DNA from: Subdoligranulum variabile
GTDB taxonomy: Bacteria; Bacillota; Clostridia; Oscillospirales; Ruminococcaceae
DNA: 38,015 bases
Assembly (NCBI GenBank): GCA_003343905.1
Contig: QAKI01000002.1
Span: forward strand, 1-38,015
Direction: 5' to 3'
The position numbers were made by a program, and so were the translations under genes. The notes under the pieces are model-generated. The model had not been told where the DNA came from, made no database searches, and was given only the letters and a program-made list of their open reading frames with translations. Below, one piece after another: positions 1 to 8,149 of this stretch (positions are counted from its first letter, which is position 1; each line of letters starts with the position of its first letter).

Positions 1-838
1 ACTCCTTGCTGGGCACACGGTACTGGTTGTTGTAGTAGCCCTGGTCGATGATGTATTCGGGGCGGAACTTGTAGCCCACTTCCTTCTCGAACTGTTCAAG
101 GATGTAGGGGGACACGCTGGCAGAGTAGCCGTACCAGTCCACGTACTTTTCGCGCTTGAGTTCGTCGAACACCAGCGTGAACAGGTGGAAGAAGGTGGTG
201 TAGCGCACCACGTTCACATAGGGGTGGCTCTCCAGGAAGCGGCGCAGGCGCTCCATGGTGTGCTTGCGGGTCTTGGGCTGGCGCACGTCGAAGGTGATCT
301 GATGCTCCACATCCCAGCCGTTGACAACGGCGTTGTACATATGTACGGGGTCCCAGATCAGGTACGCCAGGAAGCTGACGGTGTACTCGTGGTAGGCGGC
401 GGGGGCGTCGATGATGACGCAGCCGGTGGCCTCGTCATAGTGCCAGGCGTCGGGGGCCAGGGGCTGGCCGGTGGTGCGGTCCACCACTTCCCACCAGCGC
501 TTGATGTCGTCGCGGGTGTTGGGTTGCAGCAGTTCGGGGCTGATGCCTTTCATCAGGGGGATGGAGAGCGCGCCGTCGGCGGCGGTGTAGAACGCCGTCA
601 TGATGTAGCACTGCTGGACCTCGTCGGGGTTGGCCTTGGCCCATTCGTTATCCTTGCGGGTGGTGTAGTAGGTGGCGTAGATCTTGGCGCCGGTGTCCTT
701 GAGTTCCTGGGGGAAGTCGGTGCCGTCGCAGTCGCGGATGGCGTCGGCGCCCCAGCGGTCCAGCAGGCGCAGGGTCTCGGGGACCACGTCCATGTCGGTG
801 GGAATGGTCACGCGGCCGCGGTTTTGCAGTTCGCTCAT
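1..838 (-). CDS. GH112 beta-galactosyl-HexNAc/rhamnose phosphorylase, N-terminal part (cut by window edge)
   Basis: Family members phosphorolyse a beta-galactoside (Gal-beta-1,3-GlcNAc/GalNAc, or Gal-beta-1,4-L-Rha) to galactose 1-phosphate plus the other sugar, in the cytoplasm. The 279 visible residues begin MSELQNRGRVTIPTD and follow the bifidobacterial lacto-N-biose phosphorylase pattern closely: WGADAIRDCDGTDFP, a YATYYTTRKDNEW stretch, WEVVDRTTG, AAYHEYTVSFLAYLIWDPV, RYTTFFHLF, and a VDWYGYSASVSP segment. No signal peptide is seen. The start is supported by GAAAGGAG about 8 bases upstream. It is the last visible gene of the operon, 28 bases after the lyase gene. The catalytic Asp of characterised members lies further along than this fragment, so activity cannot be judged. 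GNB/LNB and Gal-Rha phosphorylases share the family, so the acceptor sugar is open. Confidence 0.9.
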   Translation of the reverse strand, partial: MSELQNRGRVTIPTDMDVVPETLRLLDRWGADAIRDCDGTDFPQELKDTGAKIYATYYTTRKDNEWAKANPDEVQQCYIMTAFYTAADGALSIPLMKGISPELLQPNTRDDIKRWWEVVDRTTGQPLAPDAWHYDEATGCVIIDAPAAYHEYTVSFLAYLIWDPVHMYNAVVNGWDVEHQITFDVRQPKTRKHTMERLRRFLESHPYVNVVRYTTFFHLFTLVFDELKREKYVDWYGYSASVSPYILEQFEKEVGYKFRPEYIIDQGYYNNQYRVPSKE

Positions 839-866
839 AGTAAGTTCTCCTTTCAGTGTAGGGGGA

Positions 867-2807
867 TCAGGCCAGGCACAGGCCGCCCGGCGCGTCGTCG
901 ATGAACAGAAGGGCTTCGCCGTGGCCGGTGCAGCCGCCCGCGCCCAGCAGTGAGGAACTGTGGGGGCCGGGCGTGTGCTGCAGCAGCACGGTGTAGGTGT
1001 GGCGGCCGTCTTTCAGGCGCAGGGCCTGGGCCGCCGCCGCGGGCAGGGGATGCCCCCCGGCGTCATAGACCGTCAGGGGCGTGGCTTCCACGGGGCCGTC
1101 CCGCAGCACCAGCACCGTCAGCAGCACCGTGTCCCCCGCAAAGGGGGTGGTCAGCCGCAGGGCGGGGGTCTGCTGCAGGGTGTTGTAGCAGGGGGCGTTC
1201 CGGGTCTGGCTGAACGAAGCCTGACGGCCGCCGAACCAGAGCATCCGGGCGTCGGTCTTTTGGCCCTGCCAGCGCACGCCGCCGGGGATCTCGGTCAGGG
1301 TGCCGGGGCCGAAGTGGAAGTTCTGCTCGGCCGTGTGGGGCCGGGCGTCCGCCGTGTGGATGCGGTCGGCAATGACCACCCACCCGGCCTTGATGAATAC
1401 GATCTTGCGCTGCACCATGCAGCCACGGTCCAGGTAGCCCAGGTGCCCGGCGCTGAGGTAGTCGGCCTCCGGCGTGGTGTTGAACACCGCGGGCAGCGGC
1501 TCGGCGGGGGATTCCCACCCCCAGGTGGAGGTGTAGCGCGTAAAGTCTGCGTCGTCCAGCCGCAGGGTGTTGTGGGCGGCGGGGCTTTTCAGTTCCCGGC
1601 GCAGCGCGCCCTCCACATAGGTGGCGCGGCCGGGGTTCACCAGCACGCCCTCGCCCCGGCGGTAGACGTCCAGGTGCAGCAGGTCGGCATGGCCGTGGCC
1701 GCCGCCCAAAGGCCCGGTGTGCATATGCAGGCAGAGGTCCTTCGGGTCCCACCCGGCGCGCAGCATGTAGTTGCCGCCCGCGGGCAGGGCGCGGCTGGGC
1801 GCGGCGGGCCGCTTTTTGGGCAGCTCGGCCAGCAGGTGGGGGGCTGCGGGGCCAAAGTCCCACAGCGTTTCTTCACACAGGGGGCCGTCCGCTGCGGCGG
1901 CCAGGGCGGCGTCGCTGAACAGCAGCGCGCCCTGGGCCAGCAGGTCCCCGGCGTCGATCACGTCGCTGTCGCTCTGGGGCAGCAGCAGGCGGCCGGGCAT
2001 GACCCAGTCGGCCAGCGCCGTACACAGGGCATGGACTTTTGTTTCCAGCTCGGCGGGGACCGGCGTGCCGCAGTGCCGCGCCGTCATCAGGGTGTCGGCG
2101 GCGGCGTGCAGCACTTCACAGTGGTACATGGGGCTTTCTTCCCAGTGGGTGCCGTCGGGCAGCACGGCGTTGTGCAGGTTTTCGGTCAGGCGGTGCAGCG
2201 CCAGGCGCTGCCAGTCGCCCTCCCCAAAATAGACGCCCAGCAAGAACAGCCCGTGGTCCTGGATCGCGCCCCAGTTGCTCAACTGCTGGAAGGCCGCGTG
2301 CGCCGTGCACAGGTATTCCCCGTGGGCGCGCAGGCTCGCCTCGGCCCGTTCCAGCAGCGGCGCGGGCACGGCCCCGTCAAACAGGGCCAGGGCGCGCAGC
2401 CAGTTTTCGGCCCGCAGGCCCGCCTCCAGCGCGCGCCAGGTGGTCTGCTCGGATTCCGGCGTGTGGGGCACATGGTCGAGCCAGTCCTCCAGCAGCGCCA
2501 GGAAGGTATCGCGGTAGCGGGCTTCGCCGGTGTAGCGCCAGGCTTTGCCCAGGTTCAAAAAGATCGTGTGCCGGTTCAGGGCATAGATCCATTCGGGGTC
2601 GCCGTTGGGGCTTTCGGCCCAGTGCAGCGGCAGGGTGTAGGGGACGGCTTCGGGGGCGCGCTCCATCTCCCAGTGGTCCAGGAAGCGCAGTTCCCCGCGG
2701 CAGACCTCGTCGGCGCGGTCAATGGCCGCCTGCGCGGCCTCCGGGCAAAGCTGCCGCACCGCGGGCGCGGCCAGGGCCGGGTCGGCCCAAAGCATCGGTC
2801 GGTTCAT
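867..2807 (-). CDS. Heparinase II/III-family polysaccharide lyase
   Basis: A predicted uronate-polysaccharide lyase of 646 residues: an alpha/alpha-barrel N-terminal part followed by a heparinase II/III-like beta-sandwich part. Visible family features are LSNWGAIQDHG (about 176-186), EESPMYHCEVLH (223-234, candidate catalytic Tyr-His), GGGHGHADLLHLDVYRRGEG (368-387, metal-site type motif) and SPAAHNTLRLDD (408-419). No signal peptide, so it probably acts inside the cell on imported oligosaccharides. The start ATG overlaps the stop of the MFS gene as ATGA and is preceded by AGGAGGAGGG. An in-frame extension upstream exists but lies inside the MFS gene and is rejected. The exact PL family (for example PL12, 15, 21, 33, 35 or 37) and substrate (heparin/heparan, chondroitin, hyaluronan or gellan-like) cannot be told from reading alone. 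Confidence 0.85.
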   Translation of the reverse strand: MNRPMLWADPALAAPAVRQLCPEAAQAAIDRADEVCRGELRFLDHWEMERAPEAVPYTLPLHWAESPNGDPEWIYALNRHTIFLNLGKAWRYTGEARYRDTFLALLEDWLDHVPHTPESEQTTWRALEAGLRAENWLRALALFDGAVPAPLLERAEASLRAHGEYLCTAHAAFQQLSNWGAIQDHGLFLLGVYFGEGDWQRLALHRLTENLHNAVLPDGTHWEESPMYHCEVLHAAADTLMTARHCGTPVPAELETKVHALCTALADWVMPGRLLLPQSDSDVIDAGDLLAQGALLFSDAALAAAADGPLCEETLWDFGPAAPHLLAELPKKRPAAPSRALPAGGNYMLRAGWDPKDLCLHMHTGPLGGGHGHADLLHLDVYRRGEGVLVNPGRATYVEGALRRELKSPAAHNTLRLDDADFTRYTSTWGWESPAEPLPAVFNTTPEADYLSAGHLGYLDRGCMVQRKIVFIKAGWVVIADRIHTADARPHTAEQNFHFGPGTLTEIPGGVRWQGQKTDARMLWFGGRQASFSQTRNAPCYNTLQQTPALRLTTPFAGDTVLLTVLVLRDGPVEATPLTVYDAGGHPLPAAAAQALRLKDGRHTYTVLLQHTPGPHSSSLLGAGGCTGHGEALLFIDDAPGGLCLA

Positions 2808-4087
2808 GAGGCAGATCCCTCCTCCTGTGCGTTGGCAAAGCGGGCCCAGCGTCCGGCGCAGCACCAGACGGCGGCCAGGCTGATGAGGGCCATGGCCAGC
2901 CACAGCGCAAAGACGGCGCTCCAGCCCCAGGTGTCGGCAGCAACGCCGACGCCCCAGGTGGCGGCGGCCGCGCCCAGATAGGTCACGGCGTTGAGCATGC
3001 CCGACAGGGCCGCCGCACCGCCGGTGCGGCCGGCCCGTACCGGCATGACGTTGATGAACAGCGTGTTGATGCCCAGCATGGCGGCGGTGGTCACGGCCAG
3101 CAGCACCATGGCGGCGGCCAGGCTCCATTCCACGGCCAGCGGCAGCAGCGCCAGCGCCACCGACGCCGCCGCGAACAGCACGGCGCAGGTCTTCAGCTCA
3201 TTGCGCAGCAGCCGGTCCAGCCAGCCCGCCAGGTACGCGCCGGACAGGTTCACCAGCGGCAGCACCATGGACACGGCGGCCGAAAGCGCCGGGGTCACGG
3301 CAAAGTTGGCCTGCACCATCGTGGGCACCCAGCTCGTCACGCCGTCCTTCAGCGCGCCGTGCAGGATGACCGGCACGGCCAGCCAGATCAGCCCGGCGGC
3401 CAGCAGCGGGCCCAGCACACCGGCCCTGGAGCGGTGCGCGGCCGGTTCGGCAGCCGCCGGTTCGGCCGGTTCCGCCGCGGTGGCGGGGGTGGCCCGGCGC
3501 AGCGGCACCGTGGCGAACACCCACACGCCCGCCATGACCAGCAGCACCAGCGCGCTGGTGGTAAAGGCCATCCGCCAGCCCGTCAGGGCCAGCAGCACGG
3601 CGCACAGCGCGTAGGAGATCAGCGTGCCCGCGGGGGTGGTGGAGTTGATGTTGATGCACGCGCCCTTCTGCTGGGGCAGCGGCATACATTCGGCGAACAG
3701 CCGCACGATGGGCGGCCAGATCATGGCCTGGAACAGGCCGTTGGCGGACCACAGCACCGCCATGGCGGCGGGCGGCGCCCAGCCCATGCCCAGGTTGCAC
3801 AGGCCCGAAAGCGTCAGCCCCGCAAAGATCATGCTGTAGGGCGAAATACGCTGGCAGGCCAGCCCGCTGAGGATCTGCCCCAGCGCGTAGCAAAGGAAGT
3901 AACCCGTGGATATGGCGCCCGCCACCTGCAGGGTCAGCACCCCTTCGGCGGTCATGGCGCTCATCACGGCGGAGTAGTTGTACCGCCCCACATAGGCGGC
4001 GGCGTAGGCTGCCCAGCACAGCAGGAACAGCGCAGTGCCCTGCCGCGGCGTTTGCAGCCGGGTGTAAACGGAACGATTTGTCTGCAT
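2804..4087 (-). CDS. MFS transporter, OPA (organophosphate:phosphate antiporter)-like
   Basis: A 427-residue polytopic protein with about 12 hydrophobic segments. The N-terminal run CWAAYAAAYVGRYNYSAVM and the following GAISTGYFLCYALGQILSG resemble the OPA group (UhpT/GlpT/UhpC), which exchange sugar phosphates or related anions. A charged, Ala/Pro-rich loop (PATAAEPAEPAAAEP) separates the two six-helix halves. The start ATG shares a base with the stop of the GH88 gene (TAATG). No good ribosome site precedes it, so translation probably depends on coupling. An uronate or deoxy-keto sugar acid made by GH88 is a plausible cargo, for import or export. That is inference from position only. A transporter inside a CUT1 operon implies two uptake routes or an overflow exporter. 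Confidence 0.8.
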   Translation of the reverse strand: MQTNRSVYTRLQTPRQGTALFLLCWAAYAAAYVGRYNYSAVMSAMTAEGVLTLQVAGAISTGYFLCYALGQILSGLACQRISPYSMIFAGLTLSGLCNLGMGWAPPAAMAVLWSANGLFQAMIWPPIVRLFAECMPLPQQKGACININSTTPAGTLISYALCAVLLALTGWRMAFTTSALVLLVMAGVWVFATVPLRRATPATAAEPAEPAAAEPAAHRSRAGVLGPLLAAGLIWLAVPVILHGALKDGVTSWVPTMVQANFAVTPALSAAVSMVLPLVNLSGAYLAGWLDRLLRNELKTCAVLFAAASVALALLPLAVEWSLAAAMVLLAVTTAAMLGINTLFINVMPVRAGRTGGAAALSGMLNAVTYLGAAAATWGVGVAADTWGWSAVFALWLAMALISLAAVWCCAGRWARFANAQEEGSAS

Positions 4088-5214
4088 TACCAGTACGGGG
4101 TCCAGCTGCGGGTGCGGCGGACCAGTGCCTCCATATAAAAGTAGTCGCCCCACAGGTTGCATTCATCCACACCGTAGTCCTTCACGGTGTTGTAGGGGCT
4201 TGCCTTGCAGTAAACGCCGTGGGCCAGCACGCCGCCGCCCGGCACCGCGGGTGCGGCGCAGCGGGCGCACAGGGCGTCCAGCAGACGGTCGGCCGCCGCC
4301 CGCAGGGCCGGGCGCTCGGCCTCGGTCACCAGGGGCAGGGCCTCGTACAGGCCGCAGGCCGCGATGGCGGCCGCCGAGGAATCGCGCGGCTCGTCGCCCT
4401 CGGTAAAGATCAGGTCCCAGTAGGGCACGCCGTCGGCGGGCAGCCGTTCCAGGAAGAATTTGGCCGTGGCGCGGAACTTGTCCAGGTATTCGGCCTTGCC
4501 GGTGAACCGGCAGGCCAACGCCATGCCCAGCACGCCCCAGGCCTGGCCGCGGGCCCAGGCGCTGTCGGCCTTGTAGCCCTGGGCGGTCATCACATGGTCG
4601 GGCTTGCCGGTGGCCGGGTCCATAAAGCAGGTGTGGCTGGTGGAACCGTCGGCGCGGAACAGGGTGGCGGCGGCGGTCTCGGTGTGGGCGCGGGCGATGT
4701 CCGCATAGCGTTCGTCGCCGGTCTCTTTGGCCGCCCACCACAGCAGCGGCAGGTTCAGCAGGCAGTCGATGATGAGCCGGTACTCGGCGGGGTCGTCGGT
4801 GCGGCCCCACGCCTGCAAAAAGCGTCCGGCGGGCTGGTAGCGGCGGGTCAGCCGTTCGGCGGCGTCCAGCGCCGCGCGGCGGGCGGTCTCGCTGCCGGTC
4901 AGCTTCCAGGCCGCCACGCAGGAGGGCGTGTACAGGAAGCCCAGGTCGTGGTGGTCCAGGTTCTCGTTGACGGCCAGGCGCTCGGCAAAGCTGTCCACCT
5001 GGCGCAGCGCGGCCTGCTTGAAGGTCTCGTCGCCGGTGGCTTCCCACGCCAGCCAGCATTCGCCGGTGAAAAAGCCGGTCGTCCAGTCGGTGTTGATGCC
5101 CGCGGGGTAGATCCCGCCCTCGGTGCAGGGCAGGGGGAAGGAATCCTCAAACAGCGGCAGGGTGCGGCGCACCTGGGCGGCGGCCGCCTGCAGCGCTTCG
5201 GCAAAACGGTCCAT
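4087..5214 (-). CDS. GH88 unsaturated glucuronyl hydrolase
   Basis: It removes the 4,5-unsaturated uronic acid that lyases leave at the non-reducing end of oligosaccharides, releasing a sugar that rearranges to 5-keto-4-deoxyuronate. The 375-residue protein has the family alpha/alpha-barrel signatures: GINTDWTTGFFTGECWLAWE (39-58), DHHDLGFLY (87-95, candidate catalytic Asp90) and a YRLIIDCLLNLPLLWWAAKETGD stretch (starting about 145) with candidate Asp150, matching in spacing the two essential Asp of the Bacillus enzyme (near 88 and 149 from memory). Also WARGQAWGVLG and EGDEPRDSSAAAIAACGLYE. No signal peptide, so cytoplasmic. The ribosome site GAAAGGAG lies about 8 bases before the ATG. It follows the PHP gene by 12 bases. 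GH105 is the main alternative, but the HDLGF and IIDCLLN pattern fits GH88 better. Confidence 0.88.
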   Translation of the reverse strand: MDRFAEALQAAAAQVRRTLPLFEDSFPLPCTEGGIYPAGINTDWTTGFFTGECWLAWEATGDETFKQAALRQVDSFAERLAVNENLDHHDLGFLYTPSCVAAWKLTGSETARRAALDAAERLTRRYQPAGRFLQAWGRTDDPAEYRLIIDCLLNLPLLWWAAKETGDERYADIARAHTETAAATLFRADGSTSHTCFMDPATGKPDHVMTAQGYKADSAWARGQAWGVLGMALACRFTGKAEYLDKFRATAKFFLERLPADGVPYWDLIFTEGDEPRDSSAAAIAACGLYEALPLVTEAERPALRAAADRLLDALCARCAAPAVPGGGVLAHGVYCKASPYNTVKDYGVDECNLWGDYFYMEALVRRTRSWTPYW

Positions 5215-5226
5215 AGAGGGCTCCTT

Positions 5227-6189
5227 TCACAGCGTGTCCAGGAAGTAGGCGTTGGAGTAGGCGTGGCAGCCGTGGGCGTCGCGGCAGTCCACGCGCACAT
5301 AGCCCTCGTCGCCGCGCAGCGGGAACACGGCCTCGCTCACGGTCTGGCCGGGCTCGGCCAGCTTCATCATGCAGCGGCGCCCCTCGGTGATGACGTAGAT
5401 CTTCTCCACCGGGCTGCACTTGATGTGCAGGGCGTTGTCCTGGATGTAGAGTTCCTCCAGCGCGGGGCCGGTGGAGCAGTAGAAGTTGCCCTTGCGCAGC
5501 CCCTTGATGACGGAGGCATAGTCCAGCTTGTCCAGCTTGAGCATGGTCCACCCGCCGAAGGAGTCGCAGCGCGGGTCGCCGGGGGCGTAGCAGTCGTGGT
5601 TGTCGTCGGTCGCCACGCAGAACAGCCGGGTGCCGGCGCGCAGCATCTCGTCATACGCCTGGGGATGGTAGCCGTACAGGCCGTCCAGCTCGCAGCCGTG
5701 GTTGTAGATCTCCATGGCGAACACGCCGCACAGGTCCTTGTAGTCGGTGTAGTTCTGCAGCGACCAGTAGGGGTGGTTGTAGCAGGCCAGGAAGCCCTTC
5801 TCGTTCATTTCAAACAGGAACTGGTTCAGGCTGTGGATGTCGCCGTAACGCTGGGGCGGCTGCACGGCGGTAAAGCCGCCGCGCCCGGCGGGGTCGGTGT
5901 CGTAGAAGTTGATGTGGTAGGTGCGCACGCGCTGGAAGTCCCCCGGCTTGCGGAAAGGCTCGTTCAGGTCGCCCTCGTAGGCGGCCAGCGGCACAAAGGT
6001 GTCGTCCATCAGTTCGGGGTACCAGCCGTAGTGGCGGTGGTCGGTGTAAGCCACGATGGAGTAGCCGCGCTTCTGGTATTCGGCCTTGACCTGTTCCGGG
6101 GTCCAGTGACCGTCGGAGTTGATGGTGTGGCAGTGCAGGTTGGCCTTGTAAAAGCTGCCGCTGCGCGGCAGAAGTTCACGATCGTTCAT
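5227..6189 (-). CDS. PHP-domain metal-dependent phosphoesterase-like protein
   Basis: A 320-residue protein starting MNDRELLPRSG. The PHP fold is shown by NLHCHTINSDG (17-27, HxH and Asp metal ligands), VAYTDHRHYG (46-55), a Glu near 72, YNHPYW, and VATDDNHDCY, a full set of likely metal ligands. PHP enzymes hydrolyse phosphoesters, or in some cases act on other substrates, using two or three metal ions. The protein sits between the ABC permeases and GH88 in a glycan operon, 12 bases upstream of GH88, so it may process a phosphorylated or sulfated sugar intermediate. That is inference. The start is chosen for GAAAAGGAG about 10 bases upstream; a longer frame starting 29 codons earlier has no ribosome site and runs into the preceding intergenic region. 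There is no signal peptide. Confidence 0.8.
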   Translation of the reverse strand: MNDRELLPRSGSFYKANLHCHTINSDGHWTPEQVKAEYQKRGYSIVAYTDHRHYGWYPELMDDTFVPLAAYEGDLNEPFRKPGDFQRVRTYHINFYDTDPAGRGGFTAVQPPQRYGDIHSLNQFLFEMNEKGFLACYNHPYWSLQNYTDYKDLCGVFAMEIYNHGCELDGLYGYHPQAYDEMLRAGTRLFCVATDDNHDCYAPGDPRCDSFGGWTMLKLDKLDYASVIKGLRKGNFYCSTGPALEELYIQDNALHIKCSPVEKIYVITEGRRCMMKLAEPGQTVSEAVFPLRGDEGYVRVDCRDAHGCHAYSNAYFLDTL

Positions 6190-6288
6190 GGGAAAAAACT
6201 CCTTTTCTGCATTTGTCTGCAATAAAGATGCGGGGAGCCGGGGGGTGACCCCTGCTCCCCGCGAACCATGGAACAATGATGGGGATGA

Positions 6289-7122
6289 TTAGCCCTTGAC
6301 CGCGCCGGAAGTGATGCCTTCGACGAAGTACTTCTGGCACAGGAAGAACGCGATGATAACGGGCACCAGTACCAGGGTGGCGCCGGCCATCTGGGCACCG
6401 TAGTCCTGCGCCTGGCCGGAAGCGAACAGCTTGATACCGACGGAGATCATCTGCTTGTTGATGTCGGAAATGTACAGGTAGGGACCCATGTAGTCGTTCC
6501 AGCTCCAGACGAAGCTGAACAGCAGCATGGTGGAGATCTGCGGCATGCACAGCGGCAGGATGATGCGGCGGTAGATCTTGAAGTGGCTGCAACCGTCAAT
6601 GCGGGCGGCCTCGCTCAAAGCGTCGGGCACCGCAACGAAGGCCTGGCGCAGCAGGAAGACGAAGTAGACGTCCACCGCGGCGGGCAGGATCAGCGACCAC
6701 ATGGAGTTCAGGATGCCCAGCTGCTTGAACATGATGTACCGGGGCATGATCATGATGTCGCTGGGGATCATCAGGGCAGCCAGCAGTACCAGGAAGATGG
6801 CGTCGCGGCCGGGGAAGCGGATCTTCGCAAAGCCGTAGGCCGTGATGGTGATGATGAAGAACTTTAGGATCAGGGTCAGCGCCGTCATGACGATGGTGTT
6901 GCCGTACCACAGGAAGAAGTCGTAGAACTCGTTGTTGAACAACGTGTCGAAGTTCATCATCGTGAAGTTCTTCGGGATCAGCTGCAGCGGGGTGGAAAGA
7001 ACGTCGCCGCTCGGCTTGAAGGAGGAAGACAGCATGAACAGGAACGGGTAGATGCAGGCAATGCCCAGAACCAGCATGATGATCGTCAGGATCCATTTGA
7101 TCGTCAGTTGTTTTTTACGCAT
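6289..7122 (-). CDS. Sugar ABC transporter permease (CUT1, MalG-like)
   Basis: The second membrane subunit of a carbohydrate uptake transporter, 277 residues, with six predicted helices and a short cytoplasmic N-terminus (MRKKQLTIKW). The EAA loop that contacts the ATPase reads EAARIDGCSHFKIYRRIILP. Typical MalG-group features are the first helix ending in MLSSSFKP and the C-terminal YFVEGITSGAVKG. The ribosome site AAAGGAGG lies 5-6 bases before the ATG. Only 12 bases separate it from the first permease gene. No ATPase gene is in the window, so the transporter probably shares a general MsmX-type ATPase encoded elsewhere, as is common in Gram-positive bacteria. Confidence 0.93.
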   Translation of the reverse strand: MRKKQLTIKWILTIIMLVLGIACIYPFLFMLSSSFKPSGDVLSTPLQLIPKNFTMMNFDTLFNNEFYDFFLWYGNTIVMTALTLILKFFIITITAYGFAKIRFPGRDAIFLVLLAALMIPSDIMIMPRYIMFKQLGILNSMWSLILPAAVDVYFVFLLRQAFVAVPDALSEAARIDGCSHFKIYRRIILPLCMPQISTMLLFSFVWSWNDYMGPYLYISDINKQMISVGIKLFASGQAQDYGAQMAGATLVLVPVIIAFFLCQKYFVEGITSGAVKG

Positions 7123-7134
7123 CGTTGGCCTCCT

Positions 7135-8040
7135 TTACTGGTCTGCCCATTTTTTCTGGCCGCGCCACTGGATCAGGGTGATGATCATGACGATGATGAA
7201 CATGACCAGCGCCTGGGCACCGGCGTAGCTGGTGTCATACTGGACAAAGGCCGTATCGACGATATTGACCGACATAACGGTGGTCGCCTGGCCGGGGCCG
7301 CCGTCCGTCAAAGCCTGGATGATGGTGAAGTTCTGCAGGCTGGTGATGATGGAGCTGATGGTCAGGAAGAAGGTGGTGGGCGCCACGGCGGGGATCACCA
7401 CGTTCTTGATCTGCTGCCACTTGGTGGCGCCGTCGATCTCGGCGGCTTCGATCAGGGCTTTGTCCACGCCCTGCAATGCGCCCAGGTAGACTAAGAAGTT
7501 CAGGCCGATGCCCTTCCACACGGCGATCAAAACCGTGGTGGGCAATGCCCAGGTCTGGTCCAGCAGCGGGATGACGGGGTTCTCTGCGCCGAAGAACTTC
7601 TGCAGCAGGTAGAAGGGACCGCGGGGGCCCAGCAGCAGCTGGAACACGACGGCCACGGCGACCGTGTTGGAAACGTAGGGCAGGAACACCATGGAACGGA
7701 TGCCCTTGGACCAGAACACGCCCTTGTTCAGCAGGAAGGCCAGCGCAAAGCTGAGCATCATGATAACGGGCACATAGATCAGCGAGTAGATCACCGAACG
7801 TCCCAGGGCGGCCACATCTTCCGGGGTCTGGAAGAAGCGGATGAAGTTGTCAAGACCTACGAACTGCAGGTCGTCCAGACGGGAGATGAATTTGATGTTC
7901 ACGAAGGACATCAGGAACGCCGAAACAAAGGGGATGCCGGTAAACAGTACGAAGGCGATCAGGTACGGGGTGATGAACAGGTACCCGGTCAGGGCTTCGT
8001 TTCGCTTGGACCGGCTGTGGAGTTTCGGGGTCTTTGCCAT
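7135..8040 (-). CDS. Sugar ABC transporter permease (CUT1, MalF-like)
   Basis: The first membrane subunit, 301 residues: N-terminal GYLFITPYLIAFVLFTGIPF helix, then the binding-protein-dependent transport domain with the EAA loop IEAAEIDGATKWQQIKNVVIP. It pairs with the downstream permease to form the channel for oligosaccharides delivered by the lipoprotein encoded upstream. The ribosome site ACAAGGAGG lies about 9 bases before the ATG. A strong hairpin lies between this gene and the binding-protein gene and probably lowers expression of everything downstream relative to the binding protein. Confidence 0.93.
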   Translation of the reverse strand: MAKTPKLHSRSKRNEALTGYLFITPYLIAFVLFTGIPFVSAFLMSFVNIKFISRLDDLQFVGLDNFIRFFQTPEDVAALGRSVIYSLIYVPVIMMLSFALAFLLNKGVFWSKGIRSMVFLPYVSNTVAVAVVFQLLLGPRGPFYLLQKFFGAENPVIPLLDQTWALPTTVLIAVWKGIGLNFLVYLGALQGVDKALIEAAEIDGATKWQQIKNVVIPAVAPTTFFLTISSIITSLQNFTIIQALTDGGPGQATTVMSVNIVDTAFVQYDTSYAGAQALVMFIIVMIITLIQWRGQKKWADQ

Positions 8041-8063
8041 AATACACAGCCTCCTTGTGAAAA

Positions 8064-8089
8064 GAGCCGCCGCACGCGTGCGGCGGCTC
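8064..8089 (-). terminator. Intra-operon hairpin between binding-protein and permease genes
   Basis: A perfect 26-base palindrome (13-base arms starting GAGCCGCCGCAC) lies in the 109-base gap between the two genes. In the direction of transcription it is followed by TTTT and then mixed bases, so it is a weak terminator or an RNA-stabilising and processing hairpin. Such elements usually keep the binding protein more abundant than the membrane subunits. Confidence 0.7.
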
Positions 8090-8149
8090 CTGTTAACAGT
8101 AGAGTTCAGAGAAGGAGAGAAGAGAGGAAAAAAATCAGGTCAGACCCGA

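Noticed and set aside
4078..6225. 700-codon open frame on the plus strand over GH88 and PHP genes
   Set aside because: Antisense shadow with repetitive Val/Gly/Ala/Gln content and no family features. The minus strand holds two complete enzyme genes. The similar frames at 960-2981, 7841-9589, 9706-11475, 14577-16496 and 18613-20133 are rejected for the same reason.
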